From the NCBI GenBank assembly GCA_002477505.1, contig DLQB01000102.1, positions 1 through 16,788 of the forward strand: a stretch of 16,788 nt of DNA, given 5' to 3'. Numbering within the stretch: position 1 is the first letter of the stretch; each line of letters opens with the position of its first letter. The translations under genes were made by a program, and so were the position numbers. Origin of the DNA: Flavobacteriales bacterium UBA7443 (GTDB lineage: Bacteria; Bacteroidota; Bacteroidia; Flavobacteriales_D; Sanyastnellaceae). Below the pieces are notes generated by a model. The model had not been told where the DNA came from, searched no databases, and was given only the letters and a program-made list of their open reading frames with translations. Of this stretch, positions 1 to 6,858 are shown piece after piece.

Positions 1-764
1 GTTGCGAAGTCGGTATACTTGTCCCGCTGGGTTTCTGGAATCACCTCCTCTACCACCACGTAAATCATCGCACCGGCGGCAAATGCCAGAGCATACGGAA
101 GAATCACCTGCATCTGCATCACGGCGATGGCACCAATGGCCGCAGCTATGGGTTCTACGACTGCTGACAATTGACCGAACCAAACGGATCGCAATGGACT
201 AACTCCCTGACGACGCAACGGCATACTCACTGCGAGCCCTTCAGGAAAATTTTGAATCCCGATACCAATGGCCAAAGCCACGGCCGCTCCGACCGAAGCC
301 CCATCCAATCCTAGCGCCGCCGCACCAAAAAGGACACCCACTGCTAATCCCTCTGGAATGTTGTGCAGGGTAATGGCCAGCACGAGGAGTGTTGATCGGT
401 GCCAATCCGTTCTTGGCCCCTCGGCCTCGTCTTGCCGAAAGTTGATGTGCAAATGCGGCGTGAACTTGTCCAAACCAAAGATAAACAGCGCCCCCAACCC
501 AAAGCCAATCGAAGCGGGAATGACTTTGGCGAATCCCTCGCCCCCGGACATTTCAATTGCAGGAGAAAGCAACGACCAAAAACTTGCCGCCACCATTACA
601 CCTCCGGTGAACCCCAACATACTATCAAACCATTTCCGATGCATGTCTTTGAAGAACAAGACCAGCGATGCTCCAGCAGCCGTCATGAACCAAGTGAAAA
701 ATGTCGCCAAAAGCGCCGCTTCGAGCGCGCCAAGTTCAGACATAAATGCTACAAGCTCGTTCAT
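1..764 (-). CDS. ZIP-family metal transporter (GufA-like), 3' end cut by window edge
   Basis: Inner-membrane uptake carrier for divalent metal ions (Zn, Fe or Mn), ZIP family. I translated the 254 codons present. Hydrophobic segments alternate with short loops, and the two hallmark helices are visible: HNIPEG at residues 134-139 and QNFPEG at 171-176, which carry the His, Asn and Glu ligands of the binuclear metal site. Glu204 (AVVEP) and Glu239/Glu240 (VVEEVIPE) sit where the later helices add ligands. A His-rich loop (HLHINF, 104-109) precedes the first motif. Family members are about 250-270 residues, so only the extreme C-terminus is missing. The start ATG at 764-762 overlaps the TGA of the upstream regulator as ATGA, so the two genes are an operon and probably translationally coupled. 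Family assignment is secure. Ion preference is inferred only from the neighbouring MntR-like regulator. Confidence 0.93.
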   Translation of the reverse strand, partial: MNELVAFMSELGALEAALLATFFTWFMTAAGASLVLFFKDMHRKWFDSMLGFTGGVMVAASFWSLLSPAIEMSGGEGFAKVIPASIGFGLGALFIFGLDKFTPHLHINFRQDEAEGPRTDWHRSTLLVLAITLHNIPEGLAVGVLFGAAALGLDGASVGAAVALAIGIGIQNFPEGLAVSMPLRRQGVSPLRSVWFGQLSAVVEPIAAAIGAIAVMQMQVILPYALAFAAGAMIYVVVEEVIPETQRDKYTDFA

Positions 765-1462
765 GATTCTTGGTTTTCATTACCTCGGTTGGTCGGGATG
801 GCTTCCACCAACAATTGACCCGCTACTTCCCTCGAGACTCGGATCGGAATTCCTTGATCGTCCTTCCACTCCCAACTTCCATCAAATGGAAAAAAATCCA
901 TGACTTCAAAATGCTTTCCCAATTGGATTTTAAGGGCGTCCAAGTGACGTAAAAAATCCGAGGCACTATTGGATACACCGCGAACGGTAAACTTTTGTTT
1001 CCGTGTTAATGCATCGGCTGAAAACACCCGCTCATTGCCCTTCCAATCACCATTGGAATCAGGAATGGGATCCCCATGCGGATCGGTGGAAGGACAGCCC
1101 AGAAAAGCATCCAAGCGGTTGGTGAAGTTGGCATCGCCAATGTGCTCAAGTTCTTCTGCCCATTGGTGCACCGCATCCCACTTGAATTGCAGCTTTTCAA
1201 CCAAAAACACTTCCCACAACCGATGCTTTCGAATGGTGGAAGTGGCAATCTGCCTTCCTTTCGCTGTCAATTTCGCACCTTGATACGCCGTGTAATCGAT
1301 CCAGTCCAGTTCGGTCAATTTGTGGAGCATTCCTGTAACTGCTGCTGGTGTCGCGGCGAGCTTTTCCGCAATGGCTTGGTTGGAGGCAATGCCGTGCTCG
1401 TGTTGCAATTTGAATATTGCTTTGAGGTAATTTTCTTGGCTAATGGAACCGGACCTTTTCAT
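761..1462 (-). CDS. DtxR/MntR-family metal-dependent transcriptional regulator
   Basis: Cytoplasmic metal-sensing repressor, 233 aa. Three family domains are visible in order: an N-terminal winged helix (about residues 5-70, starting SQENYLKAIFKL), a dimerisation and metal-binding helical domain (about 72-140, with HRLWEVF and CPSTDPHGDPIP), and a C-terminal SH3/FeoA-like domain (about 150-225). Metal ligands line up as His80 and E103-x2-E106-H107. The Glu at the position of DtxR Cys102 resembles MntR and hints at Mn(II). However, the positions equivalent to B. subtilis MntR Asp8 and Glu11 appear to be Asn11 and Lys14. The ATG at 1462-1460 sits directly after a -7 box. The downstream ZIP gene overlaps it by 4 bases, so the regulator probably controls its own transporter. 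A DtxR-like operator lies in the promoter. Family call is secure; the metal identity is inference. Confidence 0.93.
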   Translation of the reverse strand: MKRSGSISQENYLKAIFKLQHEHGIASNQAIAEKLAATPAAVTGMLHKLTELDWIDYTAYQGAKLTAKGRQIATSTIRKHRLWEVFLVEKLQFKWDAVHQWAEELEHIGDANFTNRLDAFLGCPSTDPHGDPIPDSNGDWKGNERVFSADALTRKQKFTVRGVSNSASDFLRHLDALKIQLGKHFEVMDFFPFDGSWEWKDDQGIPIRVSREVAGQLLVEAIPTNRGNENQES

Positions 1463-1467
1463 TAGGA

Positions 1468-1498
1468 CAAAAATAAATATTTAAGCTCACCTAAACAA
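1468..1498 (-). promoter_or_regulatory. Predicted promoter of the regulator-ZIP operon
   Basis: Read on the minus strand, TTG (1498-1496) is followed after 20 bases by TATTTTTG (1475-1468), a perfect match to the Bacteroidota -7 consensus TAnnTTTG. Only 5 bases separate the box from the ATG at 1462, so the transcript is predicted to begin at or next to the start codon. An AT-rich 10-base palindrome (1474-1483) overlaps the box. This is prediction from consensus only. Confidence 0.5.
1480..1495 (-). promoter_or_regulatory. Candidate DtxR/MntR operator
   Basis: Minus-strand TTTAGGTGAGCTTAAA is an imperfect palindrome (TTTA-x-G facing C-x-TAAA; 5 of 8 pairs). Its inner 14 bases match 12 of 14 positions of TTAGGTTAGCCTAA, the core of the DtxR-type box. 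It lies between the predicted -33 and -7 elements of the regulator's own promoter, where binding would block RNA polymerase. It also lies upstream of the divergent gene starting at 1582. The match is seen in the sequence; function is inferred. Confidence 0.5.
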
Positions 1499-1528
1499 CT
1501 GCACTCCTCGAATTGAAGTGAAGCGCTG

Positions 1529-1555
1529 TTGGCTGGCCATTGTTGATGTATTTTG
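1529..1555 (+). promoter_or_regulatory. Possible promoter of the AI-2E-family gene
   Basis: TTG (1529-1531), 17 bases, then TATTTTG (1549-1555), which is one base short of TAnnTTTG. It would give a leader of about 20 bases that is A/C-rich and unstructured before the ATG at 1582. It is weak by sequence alone, but it argues against the upstream in-frame TTG at 1540 as the translation start. Confidence 0.3.
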
Positions 1556-1581
1556 CCCCATCAATCACACACAAACATCCC

Positions 1582-2682
1582 ATGCGTTTTAAGCCATCTA
1601 CGAAATCAATCATTGGGCTGATTGGCTTTGCCAGCCTTGGCTATGCAATCTGGCGGTTCAATGAGCTGGTCGGTTATCTGCTTATTTCTGTGGCATTGAG
1701 TTTCGTAGGAAGACCATTGGTGCTGCTCCTCCAACGAATCAAGGTGCGCGGCAAACAATTCCCATCTTCCTTCGGTGCAGCCATTGCCCTCGCCTTCATG
1801 GTCGGTCTCTCCATCGGTTTAACGCAATTATTTGCACCCCTTTTCGCGGAACAAGCCCAGGCCGTGCAAGGAATGAATGAGCTCGGAATGGAACGGGTAG
1901 CGGATGAAACGCTATCCTGGATTGACCACAATCTGAATTGGCTAAACTTGAGTGGAAACGACCAGCCCAACAGCCTTTTCTTATTAGAACAAATTCAGGG
2001 CTTTGTGCAGCTCGAGGGGATTGGCAGCTTTTTTGGAGCCTTGCTGCAAAGCGTGGGGGACGGCTTCGTAGCCGTCTTTTCCATTTTGTTCATGACCTTT
2101 TTCTTTCTCAAGGATGGCGCTCTCTTTCGAAACATGATTGAGGCCGTGACCCCGGACGAACTCCTGCCCAAAATCAATTCCATCATGGACCGAACAAGTG
2201 CATTGCTGACGCGTTACTTTGGAGGCCTTGTGGTTCAAGTCGCCATCATCACCACCATTGTTTCGTTGGGCCTGAGCATCATCGGTGCACCGAATGCTTT
2301 TCTGATTGGATTTATGGCAGGAATCTTCAATCTCGTCCCGTACATCGGCCCTATGGCAGGAACGTGCCTTGGCTTGCTTCTGATTGCCACCTCATCCCTG
2401 TCCATCCCTTCGGAAATGACGGGAATATTTCTAGGAAGCTTAGGGGTATTCGCAGTCGCACAATTGGTGGATAATTTCTTTACCCAGCCTGTCATTTTTG
2501 CCAACCGTGTGCATGCACATCCACTCGAAATCTTCATCGTGATCAGCATTGCTGGAAACCTAGCCGGCGCGGCGGGCATGGTTTTGGCCATTCCAGCCTA
2601 CACCTTGTTTCGAATCGTTGGCCAAGAATTGTTCAGTGGTTTCAAGGTCATTGATGAATTGACCAAAAACCTCGAAGGATAG
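1582..2682 (+). CDS. AI-2E transporter (PerM/UPF0118) family membrane protein
   Basis: Integral inner-membrane protein of about 366 aa, the usual family length. The N-terminus has two closely spaced hydrophobic segments (IIGLIGFASLGYAIW and a segment before LVLLLQRI). These are followed by an amphipathic soluble stretch and a C-terminal block of helices containing the conserved family signature PYIGPMAGT and the later LVDNFFTQPVIF. The family includes TqsA/YdgG (autoinducer-2 export), PerM and Na+/H+ antiporters, so the substrate cannot be named here. I chose ATG 1582 (MRFKPSTK) over the in-frame TTG at 1540 and ATG at 1546. The longer forms add a non-conserved stretch that overlaps the likely promoter. 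The gene is divergent from the metal-regulator operon and shares its short intergenic region, but nothing else links it to metals. Confidence 0.88.
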   Translation: MRFKPSTKSIIGLIGFASLGYAIWRFNELVGYLLISVALSFVGRPLVLLLQRIKVRGKQFPSSFGAAIALAFMVGLSIGLTQLFAPLFAEQAQAVQGMNELGMERVADETLSWIDHNLNWLNLSGNDQPNSLFLLEQIQGFVQLEGIGSFFGALLQSVGDGFVAVFSILFMTFFFLKDGALFRNMIEAVTPDELLPKINSIMDRTSALLTRYFGGLVVQVAIITTIVSLGLSIIGAPNAFLIGFMAGIFNLVPYIGPMAGTCLGLLLIATSSLSIPSEMTGIFLGSLGVFAVAQLVDNFFTQPVIFANRVHAHPLEIFIVISIAGNLAGAAGMVLAIPAYTLFRIVGQELFSGFKVIDELTKNLEG

Positions 2683-2705
2683 AAAAGAAAGAAACCGCTG
2701 AAATC

Positions 2706-2753
2706 CTTTTGAGAACGTGCCCATCGTGGCACTTGCTTAAAGTTCTTGAAAAG
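2706..2753 (+). other. Long imperfect stem-loop between the AI-2E-family gene and pyrG
   Basis: Bases 2706-2716 (CTTTTGAGAAC) pair with 2742-2753 (GTTCTTGAAAAG) apart from one bulged G at 2748 and a G-T pair. Nested inside is a second perfect hairpin, GTGCC (2717-2721) with GGCAC (2728-2732) around a 6-base loop, and nine unpaired bases follow it. It begins 24 bases after the upstream stop codon. There is no T-run after it, so it is not a canonical terminator; it may be a processing or factor-assisted termination signal. Confidence 0.4.
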
Positions 2754-2789
2754 ATGTTCACAACGGGTCATCCCAGTGAGGTTTGGCGC

Positions 2790-2825
2790 TAACTTTGAAT
2801 CCCGTATCCATTATTTAGTTACGGG
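2790..2825 (+). promoter_or_regulatory. pyrG -7 box and 5'-leader hairpin
   Basis: TAACTTTG at 2790-2797 is a perfect TAnnTTTG -7 box. No convincing -33 TTG lies 17-23 bases upstream. Transcription is expected a few bases downstream, at or near the C-run 2801-2803. CCCGTA (2801-2806) is the exact reverse complement of TACGGG (2820-2825), giving a 6-bp stem with a 13-base loop. The stem ends one base before the pyrG ATG at 2827. A transcript beginning on the C-run would therefore mask the start codon region, and one beginning at G2804 could not form the three C-G pairs. Regulation by CTP is an inference. Confidence 0.45.
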
Positions 2826-2826
2826 C

Positions 2827-4542
2827 ATGTCTCCTACTCCTTCCGATTCCCCAGCAAACTCTGCAAACTCTGCCCATTCTGAGACAATCAGAAACAGCCG
2901 TTACATTTTTGTCACGGGAGGGGTGAGTTCGAGCTTAGGGAAAGGCATTGTCAGTGCTTCGCTTGCGAAACTGCTTCAAGCGCGCGGTTATTCGGTGACC
3001 ATTCAGAAACTAGACCCCTACATCAATGTAGACCCTGGAACGCTGAATCCGTACGAGCATGGCGAGTGTTTTGTCACCGTCGATGGAGCAGAAACCGATC
3101 TCGACTTGGGACACTATGAGCGCTTCTTGAACGTGCGCACTTCTCAAGCCAATAATATCACCACGGGCCGCATCTACCAATCTGTCATCGATAAGGAAAG
3201 ACGTGGTGAATACCTCGGACGGACAGTGCAAATCATTCCGCACATTACCGATGAAATCAAACGGAGTGTTCAGATTTTGGGCGCAGAGTCCAACTATGAT
3301 TTTGTTATCACTGAAATTGGCGGCACGGTAGGTGACATCGAGTCCCTTCCTTACATTGAGGCGGTCCGGCAAATGAAATGGGAATGTCCCGAAGAGACAT
3401 TGGTAGTGCATTTGACGCTCATCCCATACCTCGCTGCGGCAGGTGAGCTCAAAACCAAGCCGACCCAGCACTCGGTCAAACAATTGCTCGAATTTGGGGT
3501 GCAGCCCGACATTCTGGTCTGCCGAACCGAGCATTCTTTGACGGAATCCATCCGCAGCAAGGTGGCACGATTCTGCAATGTCGCATTCAACGCGGTGATC
3601 GAGAGCATTGATGCAGAAACCATTTATGATGTACCGCTGTTGATGCAATCCGAAAAGTTTGATGAAGTCGTGCTTCAGAAACTAGGCATTTCTTTCGAGG
3701 ATACCCAACCTGATTTGACGACGTGGAAGCAATTTCTCCATCACCATAAGAACCCAAAATCCACCGTTAAAATCGGGCTGGTCGGCAAATATGTTGAATT
3801 GAAAGACAGCTACAAATCCATCGCTGAATCGCTTATCCACGCCGGGGCCAAGCTCGAAGCCAAAGTTGAAATTGAATGGATTCACAGCGAATCGGTAATG
3901 GCCAAAAACGCACATAAAACCTTGGGAGAATTGGACGGAATTCTAGTGGCTCCTGGCTTTGGTTCCCGGGGCATTGATGGGAAGATTGAGACCATCACCC
4001 ATGCACGTGAACAAAACATACCATTCTTTGGAATCTGCCTTGGCATGCAGTGCGCTGTTATTGAGTTCGCGCGCAATGTGCTTCAATTGGAAGATGCACA
4101 TTCCACGGAGATCAAGGAATATACCAAGCATCCGGTGATCGACCTGATGGCGGAACAAAAAAGCATTCAAAACATGGGAGGAACCATGCGCCTCGGAGCC
4201 TACCCATGTGATCTGAAACCGGGCACCAAGGCACTCGAGGCATATGGGGTAACGTCCATCGAAGAACGACACCGTCACCGGTACGAATTCAATGATGCGT
4301 ACATCGAACAATTTGAATCACATGGCATGATCGCTTCGGGTAGAAATCCGAACTCCGGATTGGTCGAAATGATTGAAATCCCGGAACATCCTTGGTTTGT
4401 CGCATCACAATTTCACCCGGAATATGCGAGCACAGTTGAAGCGCCTCACCCCCTCTTCATCTCTTTTGTCGCAGCATCGATCAAAAACCGAACGACCACC
4501 AGCAGCCCGAAGGCCGAACATGCGAAGAAAAACCCTAGTTGA
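2827..4542 (+). CDS. pyrG: CTP synthase (glutamine-hydrolysing)
   Basis: Converts UTP, ATP and glutamine to CTP, the last step of de novo pyrimidine nucleotide synthesis, in the cytoplasm as a tetramer. About 571 aa, versus roughly 535-550 usually. The synthetase domain starts at RYIFVTGG with P-loop-like GGVSSSLGKG (31-40), then KLDPYINVDPG and the DGAETDLDLGHYERF motif. The class I glutamine amidotransferase domain carries the GICLGMQ nucleophile Cys404 and the catalytic His530/Glu532 pair in QFHPEY. All key residues are present. The N-terminus has about 21 extra residues rich in Ser, Ala, Asn and Pro, partly coded by three tandem 9-base units. The C-terminus has a Thr/Ser/Lys-rich tail. 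The start ATG at 2827 follows the -7 box and leader hairpin; an in-frame TTG at 2746 would place the promoter inside the gene. It is convergent with the next gene, 22 bases away. Confidence 0.98.
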   Translation: MSPTPSDSPANSANSAHSETIRNSRYIFVTGGVSSSLGKGIVSASLAKLLQARGYSVTIQKLDPYINVDPGTLNPYEHGECFVTVDGAETDLDLGHYERFLNVRTSQANNITTGRIYQSVIDKERRGEYLGRTVQIIPHITDEIKRSVQILGAESNYDFVITEIGGTVGDIESLPYIEAVRQMKWECPEETLVVHLTLIPYLAAAGELKTKPTQHSVKQLLEFGVQPDILVCRTEHSLTESIRSKVARFCNVAFNAVIESIDAETIYDVPLLMQSEKFDEVVLQKLGISFEDTQPDLTTWKQFLHHHKNPKSTVKIGLVGKYVELKDSYKSIAESLIHAGAKLEAKVEIEWIHSESVMAKNAHKTLGELDGILVAPGFGSRGIDGKIETITHAREQNIPFFGICLGMQCAVIEFARNVLQLEDAHSTEIKEYTKHPVIDLMAEQKSIQNMGGTMRLGAYPCDLKPGTKALEAYGVTSIEERHRHRYEFNDAYIEQFESHGMIASGRNPNSGLVEMIEIPEHPWFVASQFHPEYASTVEAPHPLFISFVAASIKNRTTTSSPKAEHAKKNPS

Positions 4543-4564
4543 TCCCAGCGCTTAATCTGTCGCT

Positions 4565-5815
4565 TTATGGTTTGCTCCTGATCCACTCTTTTGGTGCCAT
4601 CGAAGTCAACAAGAGTCCCAGAAACAAGATGGCGACCACTCCTTGTTGCAACTCAAAAAGACTTTCCACCGTTCCGTTCATAATGACTGCAACTGTCCAT
4701 ATGGCCAATTGCCATCTGCCGACTTGAATGGCCTTCCATCCCAGCAGTACAAAACCAAGGAATAGTCCGGTCAACGCCAACCATCCGAGCCGGACACCGA
4801 TTTGCAACCAAATACTGTGCGGGTTCATGTTTTTATTTTTGGCGTACAGAGAACCATCACGTTCGTAAATAGTAGCCAAAGAAGACGCAACATCGCCAGT
4901 TCCAACACCAAAAGGATGATGCGAAAGGAGCTCCATTGATGCTTTCCAGGCTTGCATGCGTCCTCCCGTTGAACCCGTCTTACGATCGGGATTTGTTTGA
5001 ATGACATTTGCCTGCGGAGAGGACGCTTTCGTGTCTGAAACAACCTGCTGGCGATTGGCCACGTAGTGCTGAAATTCCTGCATTCTTCCAGCATCCGCCC
5101 AAGCCGCTCCCAGCAACAACAAAACGCCAGAAGCCATCAGTAGTCGCGCTTCTTTGACCGCAGGTTTGAATCGGCGGATCGTTTCAATGGCAATGACCAA
5201 CAATCCGACACCCCATCCCGCTTTCGAAGCCAATAAACCTATGGCCAATCCGCCCACTACTACCAAAGCCCTTCCTTTAAAATCAGAGCAGGAACTCAAC
5301 AAGATTCCGCTGGTCAGATAGAGGGCGATGTACGAGGGATGAAAAGGCCCCGCGAAACCATCGTAACGCATGAGCGAAATGTCCTGCCACCAAAATGCTT
5401 GAAAAAATCGCCAAGCCAAATATGCCAACAACCCCCATTCAAATGACTGCACTGCACGGTATTTCCATCGCTCATCCAACATCGCATTTGATTGCCAAAA
5501 CAAAAGGGGCAGCAATAAAAAACTAAATTTCACCTCCAACGCAAACCAACCTTCCGCAACGTTTTCCGTCCAAAGCATGCCCAAACACATCGCACAGTAG
5601 CATACCATGGAGCCTACTGCCAACCCCTTCACAAAAGGGTCCAATGCCCGTCTTTGGCTGGACTCATCGTTTCTGAATGCAATGGAAAGCGCATGGATTC
5701 CGGCCACAATACTCCAAATCACAAGTGTAGTGGCACTAAGCCGTGGGTGAACCGGCAAGCAAAATGCAGTCAATGCCGGCATCCAACCCAGCAATTGAGT
5801 TGAGGACGGATTCAT
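4565..5815 (-). CDS. O-antigen ligase / polysaccharide polymerase family membrane protein (Wzy_C)
   Basis: Inner-membrane protein of 416 aa with about ten to twelve hydrophobic segments, a layout typical of O-antigen ligases (WaaL) and Wzy polymerases. These act on undecaprenyl-linked glycans on the periplasmic side. The WTENVAEGWFALE stretch (82-94) and PFHPSYIALYL (157-167) fit the Bacteroidota branch. A large polar loop of about 100 residues (240-340) carries R286 in GGRMQAW, the GVGTGD segment (303-308) and H333 in NPHSIWLQIG, matching the conserved Arg and His of the Wzy_C domain. ATG at 5815 overlaps the TGA of the upstream glycosyltransferase as ATGA. A longer in-frame reading that starts inside the glycosyltransferase (6175) is not believable. 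It is the third gene of the operon; the glycan substrate is unknown, and ligase versus polymerase cannot be decided from sequence. Confidence 0.88.
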   Translation of the reverse strand: MNPSSTQLLGWMPALTAFCLPVHPRLSATTLVIWSIVAGIHALSIAFRNDESSQRRALDPFVKGLAVGSMVCYCAMCLGMLWTENVAEGWFALEVKFSFLLLPLLFWQSNAMLDERWKYRAVQSFEWGLLAYLAWRFFQAFWWQDISLMRYDGFAGPFHPSYIALYLTSGILLSSCSDFKGRALVVVGGLAIGLLASKAGWGVGLLVIAIETIRRFKPAVKEARLLMASGVLLLLGAAWADAGRMQEFQHYVANRQQVVSDTKASSPQANVIQTNPDRKTGSTGGRMQAWKASMELLSHHPFGVGTGDVASSLATIYERDGSLYAKNKNMNPHSIWLQIGVRLGWLALTGLFLGFVLLGWKAIQVGRWQLAIWTVAVIMNGTVESLFELQQGVVAILFLGLLLTSMAPKEWIRSKP

Positions 5816-6849
5816 CGCGTAAGTTTTACGGCATGTTCCCGCGGATGGGAACGCAGGATTAAAAAACGGAAAATCCCCCGCCAATATCCCCATCCGTAAC
5901 CAAAGTGGATCATTGCATACGCCCGCAAGATACCCAGCACATCCCGCACTGATTCCGATACAGCTATAGCAGAGCCCAATCCTGCGATCAGCCACAAAAG
6001 TCCCGCGCTCACAAAAATTGACGCGCCAAAGCCATCCCACATATGGTTCCAAAAACCAGCTGCCTCCAGGGTCCAGCAAAGACCTGACACCCCCAGCAGT
6101 GCCATAAAGATTGCTGGAATGGTTTGACGCCAAGTCGTTATCGTACCGTGCTTCCGATTGACAAAAACCTTCCAATAGCCGTATTGGTGGTACTGTTTGA
6201 GCAACTTATCGTAGGTGGAACGAACATGATAACTGCTGCGGATTCTCGGGTCAAACCAAATGCGCCAACCGGAATGCAGCAACCGATAATTCAATTCGTC
6301 ATCTTGATTGCGCACCAACGCCTCATCGAACCATCCAATCTCATCCAGCACTTCCTTTCGATAAGCGCCAAATGCCACCGTATCCACATGGCCAGCAATC
6401 CCTCCCGTTCGGAATCGTGCATCACCGACGCCAAACAACGTACTCATAGCCGCACCAATTTGCCGTGAACGATCCGAACCGTGCACCTGCTCCACCACAC
6501 CGCCAACGCAACCCGATTCAGGGTGTGCGCGCAGTAACTCTGCATTGCGCACGAGAAAGTCAGGGTCAACCTGAGCGTGCGCACCCAAAATAATAATGGT
6601 TTCGCCTTTTGAAGCTGCAATGCCCGCATTCAAACCTTGTGGAGTGGTCCGTTTTGGGTTGTCCACCCATCGGAATTGTGCATGTTCCTGCTGCCAAAAA
6701 TCCAGCCGATCTCGTGTACCGTCATCGCTTCGGCCATCGGCTACTATCACCTCCCAATCTTCACCGGGATCAACCTGATCCAATAAACTTTGAAGCGTAG
6801 AATCAATGTATCGTGATTCGTTCAGGCACGGAATGACAACGGAAATCAT
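5812..6849 (-). CDS. Family 2 glycosyltransferase, ExoA-like
   Basis: Membrane-anchored sugar transferase of 345 aa, resembling the succinoglycan ExoA branch of GT2. Cytoplasmic GT-A domain: MISVVIPCLNE at the start, Asp38 in VADGRSDDGT for the nucleotide, and GAHAQVDPDF (89-98), where ExoA-type enzymes carry their DxD-equivalent. QDDELNYRL (182-190) holds the probable catalytic acid. After about residue 240 there are two or three hydrophobic segments (IPAIFMALLG, ASIFVSAGLLWLIAGLG and a weaker third). It presumably adds a sugar to a lipid-linked intermediate for a surface polysaccharide. It starts 9 bases after the GNAT-DinB gene and overlaps the ligase gene by 4 bases, so it is the middle gene of an operon. 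The donor sugar and acceptor cannot be predicted. Confidence 0.92.
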   Translation of the reverse strand: MISVVIPCLNESRYIDSTLQSLLDQVDPGEDWEVIVADGRSDDGTRDRLDFWQQEHAQFRWVDNPKRTTPQGLNAGIAASKGETIIILGAHAQVDPDFLVRNAELLRAHPESGCVGGVVEQVHGSDRSRQIGAAMSTLFGVGDARFRTGGIAGHVDTVAFGAYRKEVLDEIGWFDEALVRNQDDELNYRLLHSGWRIWFDPRIRSSYHVRSTYDKLLKQYHQYGYWKVFVNRKHGTITTWRQTIPAIFMALLGVSGLCWTLEAAGFWNHMWDGFGASIFVSAGLLWLIAGLGSAIAVSESVRDVLGILRAYAMIHFGYGWGYWRGIFRFLILRSHPREHAVKLTR

Positions 6850-6858
6850 GCGCTTATT

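Noticed and set aside
268..903. Plus-strand open frame of 211 codons
   Set aside because: It lies antisense to the ZIP transporter and the end of the regulator, whose motifs are clear; its own translation is low-complexity Ser/Pro/Ala sequence with no family features.
2746..2826. Upstream TTG start for pyrG
   Set aside because: The extension would contain the predicted -7 box and leader hairpin and has no similarity to the family N-terminus.
3010..3648. Minus-strand open frame of 212 codons inside pyrG
   Set aside because: Antisense shadow of the highly conserved synthetase domain of CTP synthase; no recognisable motif.
4543..4564. Terminator between pyrG and the convergent ligase gene
   Set aside because: Only a four-base AGCG/CGCT pairing is visible in the 22-base gap, with no T-run; not enough to call.
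5816..6175. N-terminal extension of the ligase frame to 536 codons
   Set aside because: The extra part runs out of frame through the glycosyltransferase, is not membrane-like, and the ATGA overlap at 5815 gives a natural start.
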